Below, in pieces: positions 60,064-64,000 of a stretch of 64,000 nucleotides of DNA. The stretch comes from Nemophila menziesii. Taxonomy: Eukaryota; Streptophyta; Magnoliopsida; Boraginales; Hydrophyllaceae. The stretch is taken from the NCBI GenBank assembly GCA_029959085.1, contig JARWIR010000021.1, forward strand, positions 18,997,620 through 19,061,619. The letters run 5' to 3'. A model generated the notes under the pieces. That model searched no databases. It saw only the letters and a list, made by a program, of their open reading frames with translations, and was not told where the DNA came from. The number at the start of each line of letters is the position of its first letter. The first letter of the stretch is position 1. The position numbers and the translations under genes were made by a program.

Positions 60064-61201
60064 TCAAACAATAAAGAGTATATTATTTGAATCTTACAAA
60101 GGCGCAAACATGAAACTAAGTAAGTTAAACCTTATTACAGTTTGAAAACATTAACAAGTTTCCAATTAGTAGCAATTTTTAATACTTTGATCCTTGAGCT
60201 TGAACCTTTCATAATCGTTAAACTTGATGAGCATAAACCAATGATTCTTTTGAAAGATTTCATCCTTATTAAACACTTTTCCCTTGTGTATATTCTCGCT
60301 TCTATTGGACTAAATCAAGTAAGAAAACGGTGAACCAAACAGAGTACAAAACTTCGATAAACTTATTGTCAATTTTTGTGAGTATGCAGTCATAATATCA
60401 TCTCAACTAGAAGCAATGGTCATGTCACTATCACTTAACTTGAAGCATTTGTGAATAATTCTTTTAAATAAAGAAAACCTGGTGAATAAATGATCTCTTG
60501 TTTCCATAGTTCAATGAAAAGTTTCACACAATAAATTGATTTGTATTCCCCGCTCAATAATTCTAATTTTTATGGAAAGCCAAGTTGTACTAGCAAGCCA
60601 AGCATAGAAGCTACATCTATAAATGTTCATATTGTGCCAGATAATGCGAGTCCATTCGAAGATATATCCTAATGGTTTGATGGAGTTCATGGTCTTCTTA
60701 AAAGAAAATTTGTTCTTAATGTATCTCTTTTTTGGTCCTCCAAGCATATATAACACTAAAAAAGATACTAATATCATTGACTTCAATAATGATTGCTTAA
60801 AATGTTTCTTCAATAATCCTACCATTAATTTCATTACTCTTCCAATGAATCTGAACTTTACCTTTTGGATCACTCTTATAATTGTGAATGATCCCAAAAT
60901 TAGAGAAATGATCTTGAGTAATATTTAACATGTTATTATCTCTAACATTAGTTTCAAGTAAGAACATGAGTTAAACCTTATTATTAAACATGAAATTCAA
61001 GACAACACAAGTTGTCTTAGGGTCATGTTCAACCCTCTTACATTCCATGACCCTAATATCATGGAATAAGATGTTTATTTTTATATTTATCTTCAACTTG
61101 GGAATTTCTAATGAACCTCATAACATCATCATCAATCTAATATAGTGGACTATTAAGTACATTTAAAGAATTATTCTCAAGATCTGGTGAAGAGTAGTTG
61201 G
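60064..61201 (-). mobile_element. internally deleted LINE, tandem copy 3, cut by a copia insertion
   Basis: It reproduces copies 1 and 2 from the 3' end (60064) through the zinc-binding domain (60897-60511: CSFYAWLASTTWLSIKIRII, RGIQINLLCETFH) and the endonuclease start (about 61060-60880). It stops at GAAGAGTAGTTGG (61201), where copies 1 and 2 continue TACTTCCTTGATCATT. The remainder should lie beyond the copia element, outside the window. Confidence 0.8.
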
Positions 61202-61888
61202 TGTTGGAATTTTTTAAATAAAGACAATTTATTTTATTAATTCTTTCATGTTTTTGGAAGAAGTGGAAAATACCATTTGTGTATAAGAGTCCCACTTTAT
61301 TATTTGGGGAAAAAACCATTAGAATTATTCCTTATTCTTCATTATGGATTAATGGTTCTTTATGTATTAGTTGTTATAGGAGTTACAAAAACTTGATAAA
61401 GAAAAAAAACGGACGACTTTAATGAGCATTGACGAGCATTAATGTGACGATTTTCTTGTCTTGCTATTTCTTCTATAAATAGTGACTTTGTCACTTTCAT
61501 TTCAAGAGAAGAAGAAAAAAGATTATTCTTGAGAGAATGGAAAAATATAGAGAAAATAGAAAGGAAAAAATATTCTAGAGAGAATAAAGAATAGAATGTA
61601 AAATGAAACTAAGAATAAGAAATACTATTGTATTTCTCTCTCAAATATTCTAGTATAATATTTCTATAGAATAGAACTTTTGTTAGAGATAACCGGCACG
61701 ACCGGAATATCTTTTTAACGTCATTTACATTCCGTGTAATAGTTCTTTTCTCATATTTTCGGTGTAAGTTTCATTATTTTCAATTCATTGTAATAGAGTA
61801 GTATTACTTTAATTGAGAATTATTTTGTTTTTCTTTTGGAATTCCATTTCTTCATTTATTAAAACCGGTGATTGTTATTTTTCCAACA
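61202..61888 (+). repeat. 5' LTR of the copia element
   Basis: A 687-bp LTR with TGTTGG...CCAACA ends. It carries a TATA box near 61473, and a purine-rich leader GAGAAGAAGAAAAAAG follows. Confidence 0.88.
61473..61482 (+). promoter_or_regulatory. LTR TATA box
   Basis: CTATAAATAG lies in the LTR about 270 bp from its start, at the expected U3/R border. Transcription would start roughly 30 bases downstream. Confidence 0.65.
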
Positions 61889-61996
61889 ATTTAAAAAGAT
61901 ATTACTTTTATATCACTGGTTGTTGTTTTTTTGAAATGGTTTTCCTATCTTGGCAGTTGCTTCATTATTGAATGCAAATGCCTTTCCGACGTGACT

Positions 61997-62215
61997 ATGT
62001 TGGAGCCTTTCAATGGTTCCAACTACAAACGTTGGGCACAAAAGCCACTGATATGTCTTGAACAACATGAACTAGACCTTGTCGTTCTCAAGGTATTCCC
62101 TGCCATTGAGGTCAATGGGGAATATACCAAAGAACTACATGCTAGGTTTCTGGCTCTAAAATTGGGTTCAAGAAAGCTAATTCAGTGGTTAGAGGATGGA
62201 TCTTGGATAATGTGA
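61997..62215 (+). pseudogene. copia gag fragment
   Basis: From ATG 61997 the frame reads MLEPFNGSNYKRWAQKPLIC, then LEQHELDLVVL. This matches the start of copia-type Gag (UBN2/DUF4219 family: L..F.G.NY..W...M...L....L..V). The frame ends at 62215 after about 72 codons. A degraded continuation (KRHEGDDSDENKYVTGK, about 62287-62330) suggests more of the gag once followed. The frame is also open upstream to 61931. Confidence 0.7.
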
Positions 62216-63793
62216 CGAAACCCTCCTTTTATTTGTGTATCGTTGAGAAGTCAACAAAGACTATCTGTGAAACGGTTTAGAAAAGGCATGAGGGTGATGA
62301 TTCTGATGAGAATAAGTACGTCACCGGGAAATGACCCAACAAGATCTAATTAGTCTCATACAAGTCGAAAAGTGAATCGACTCATGGATAAGTCCTTAGG
62401 TTTCCTCGTTTTTATGAGTTTAAGGATTACTTTGGCCCCTTATATTATCACTTTTTAACTCTTGTTGCCCTAAATTTCATTCACAAACATGAATATATAT
62501 CAATTGGATATTAAATATATGTGTGAATGAAGATATATGTGAAGAGATCTATATGGTGCAACATGAAGGGTTGGTGGTTTTGGATTAAGGGGATAAAGTA
62601 TGAAAACTAAGGAAATTGTTTTGTGTTTTTTTTAATGGGCACCGTGTTAATGAAATAGAATCCTAATAAAAGATGGATCGGTTTGTGCTACACTTTTATC
62701 AATATGTGTACGACATGATCCACTTTTGGTACTTTCATTCATGGGACTTACTTCTTTTATTCTTCTATTTGTGAATAAAATATGTGGGGAAAGATGAGCC
62801 TAAGGGAAAAATTCGTTAGAGTCAATTATAGAATTTACCTTAGTTAGTCTCACTTTGTTGGAAAGGTTTGACTCCATTGATATAATATCTAGTAAAAAGA
62901 AATTCCTTATAATACTAGTATTCATAAATAAGAGAATTGTGGGGGGTGTGTACCCCTTAATGGATATAAAATAATTATAATGATTATGATGCTCTTAATG
63001 AATAAAACCCAACTTGGTATTGTCCATATTGTAAAGAGACTAAAGTGGTGACCATTGGGTTATTATTATTTTTTATTTAATAAAGTACGAGAGATGTACT
63101 ATTGATCTCTATGATTCACTAACTTCTCATCCATATAATGTAAATTGTGCATACATGAGCAAATTAAAACTTAATGAATTCATAGCCATGTGTGGTGGTC
63201 CTATTGAGACGGACTTGATGAATTCACCGTTTAGGTTGTTATATATTCCACATACTTAATGAATTCATAGCCATGCGTGGTGGTCCTTTTGAGATGGATT
63301 TGATGAATTCACCGTTGAGGTTGTTGTATATTGCTCATAATATGATTACAAGGAGACGTTATTGATGTTCCCAAGGGATGAGTTGTTAGAATCACCACAA
63401 ATTCATAGCCCGTAAGGTTGGTCCTAAAGAGAAGGGACTTGATGAATTAGAGAGACACATAATGAGGATGAGCTTTATTGCTCTTAATGATCTCGAAATC
63501 CGAGAGGGTCGGCTAATGAGGCTAGACGCTCTTGGAGATCACCTATGTGCATGGAAAGGGTGATGTTTGAGGAATCTGTAACTATCAGTCGAGTAGAGTA
63601 TGTGCTGTGAGGGTCTCGATCGAAAACTATCAAGTTCAAGAGTACGTTCACTTGATATGTTTTTGGTGGTTGCCTTACTTCACTACGTGTCAATTCAAAT
63701 CGAAAGATATTGACACTTAAGTACAATTCACCCAAATGTTGATATTTATGGAAACTTGTTCACCTTCTTTCCCAAAGAACATGAGTGGGAGAT
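62216..63793 (+). other. non-coding internal region of the copia element
   Basis: No pol domain was recognised in any frame. An 85-bp direct repeat at 63171-63340 is listed separately. The minus-strand open frame at 63484-63735 is not similar to any family I know. The region ends in the polypurine tract GTGGGAGAT at 63785-63793. Confidence 0.5.
63171..63340. repeat. 85-bp direct repeat, two copies plus a partial third
   Basis: TTAATGAATTCATAGCCATG begins at 63171 and 63256, each followed by TGGTGGTCCT and GATGAATTCACCGTT. A third partial copy (AATTCATAGCCCGTAAGG) lies at about 63399-63450. Confidence 0.85.
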
Positions 63794-64000
63794 TGTTGGA
63801 ATTTTTTAAATAAAGACAATTTATTTTATTAATTCTTTCATGTTTTTGGAAGAAGTGGAAAATACCATTTGTGTATAATAGTCCCACTTTATTATTTAGG
63901 GAAAAAAACCATTAGAATTATTCCTTATTCTTCATTATGGATTAATGGTTCTTTATGTATTAGTTGTTATAGGAGTTACAAAAACTTGATAAAGAAAAAA
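63794..64000 (+). repeat. 3' LTR of the copia element, truncated by the window edge
   Basis: The first 207 bases of the LTR match 61202-61408 with two substitutions and a one-base length difference in an A run. Confidence 0.92.

Larger units (their letters stand above)
61202..64000 (+). mobile_element. young non-autonomous Ty1/copia element, 3' end outside the window
   Basis: Two LTRs start TGTTGGAATTTTTTAAATAA at 61202 and 63794. The internal part of about 1.9 kb holds only a short gag fragment and non-coding DNA, then a polypurine tract GAGTGGGAGAT just before 63794. No protease, integrase, RT or RNase H is present, and no standard initiator-Met primer site follows the 5' LTR. The visible 207 bases of the 3' LTR differ from the 5' LTR at only about three positions, so insertion was recent. 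The 5' flank is GTTGG (61197-61201), the expected target duplication. Confidence 0.85.

Overview
The window is nuclear DNA of a flowering plant, probably a dicot. It is strongly AT-rich, has long (TA)n runs, and is almost entirely transposon-derived. The plant assignment rests on a CACTA (En/Spm) transposon with tnp2 and Transposase_24 type genes split by short GT-AG introns, L1-type LINEs with plant zf-RVT and RNase H tails, Ty3/gypsy and Ty1/copia elements (one with a tRNA-Asp primer site), and a broken copy of a plant-specific filament-like protein (FPP) gene. No intact host gene, tRNA, rRNA or CRISPR array was recognised.

Layout. 0-13.6 kb: a decayed gypsy gag (minus), two diverged copies of a dispersed repeat with a ribosomal-protein-gene-like promoter, a decayed LINE (plus, 5.6-7.2 kb), a LINE tail at 11.8 kb and three (TA)n tracts. 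13.6-18.8 kb: a nearly full-length but broken LINE (minus) head-to-head with a 5'-truncated LINE of the same family (plus). 19.5-20.9 kb: a degenerate minisatellite and the FPP pseudogene. 21,982-31,969: a structurally complete 9,988-bp CACTA element with TIRs and a TAT target duplication. 32-36.3 kb: a LINE (minus) invaded by a truncated copia element; the CACTA probably sits in its 3' end. 36.3-45 kb: degenerate retroelement debris and several minisatellites. 45.3-47.1 kb: the 5' end of a second, different CACTA element. 50-61 kb: three head-to-tail copies of an internally deleted LINE; copy 2 is split by a 6.9-kb non-autonomous gypsy element (TSD TATCC/TATCG) and copy 3 is cut by a young non-autonomous copia element whose 3' LTR runs off the window.

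The most interesting object is the CACTA element. Both genes read leftward. The tnp2 transposase gene (27,091-30,607) needs one single-base frameshift to be bridged, and the relic at 46.7 kb shows the original reading. The second gene (22,690-24,427) is an intact six-exon Transposase_24/TNP1-like gene of about 446 codons. Subterminal motif TAGCGACTACA and its complement cluster at both ends and again internally, just upstream of the apparent promoter of the second gene. Beyond that cluster lies a perfectly in-register array of 52 20-bp repeats, each carrying a TTGAC(C/T) W-box. The 179-bp repeats upstream of the tnp2 gene also carry TTGACC and CACGTG motifs. This suggests, but does not prove, stress-responsive control of both transposon genes.
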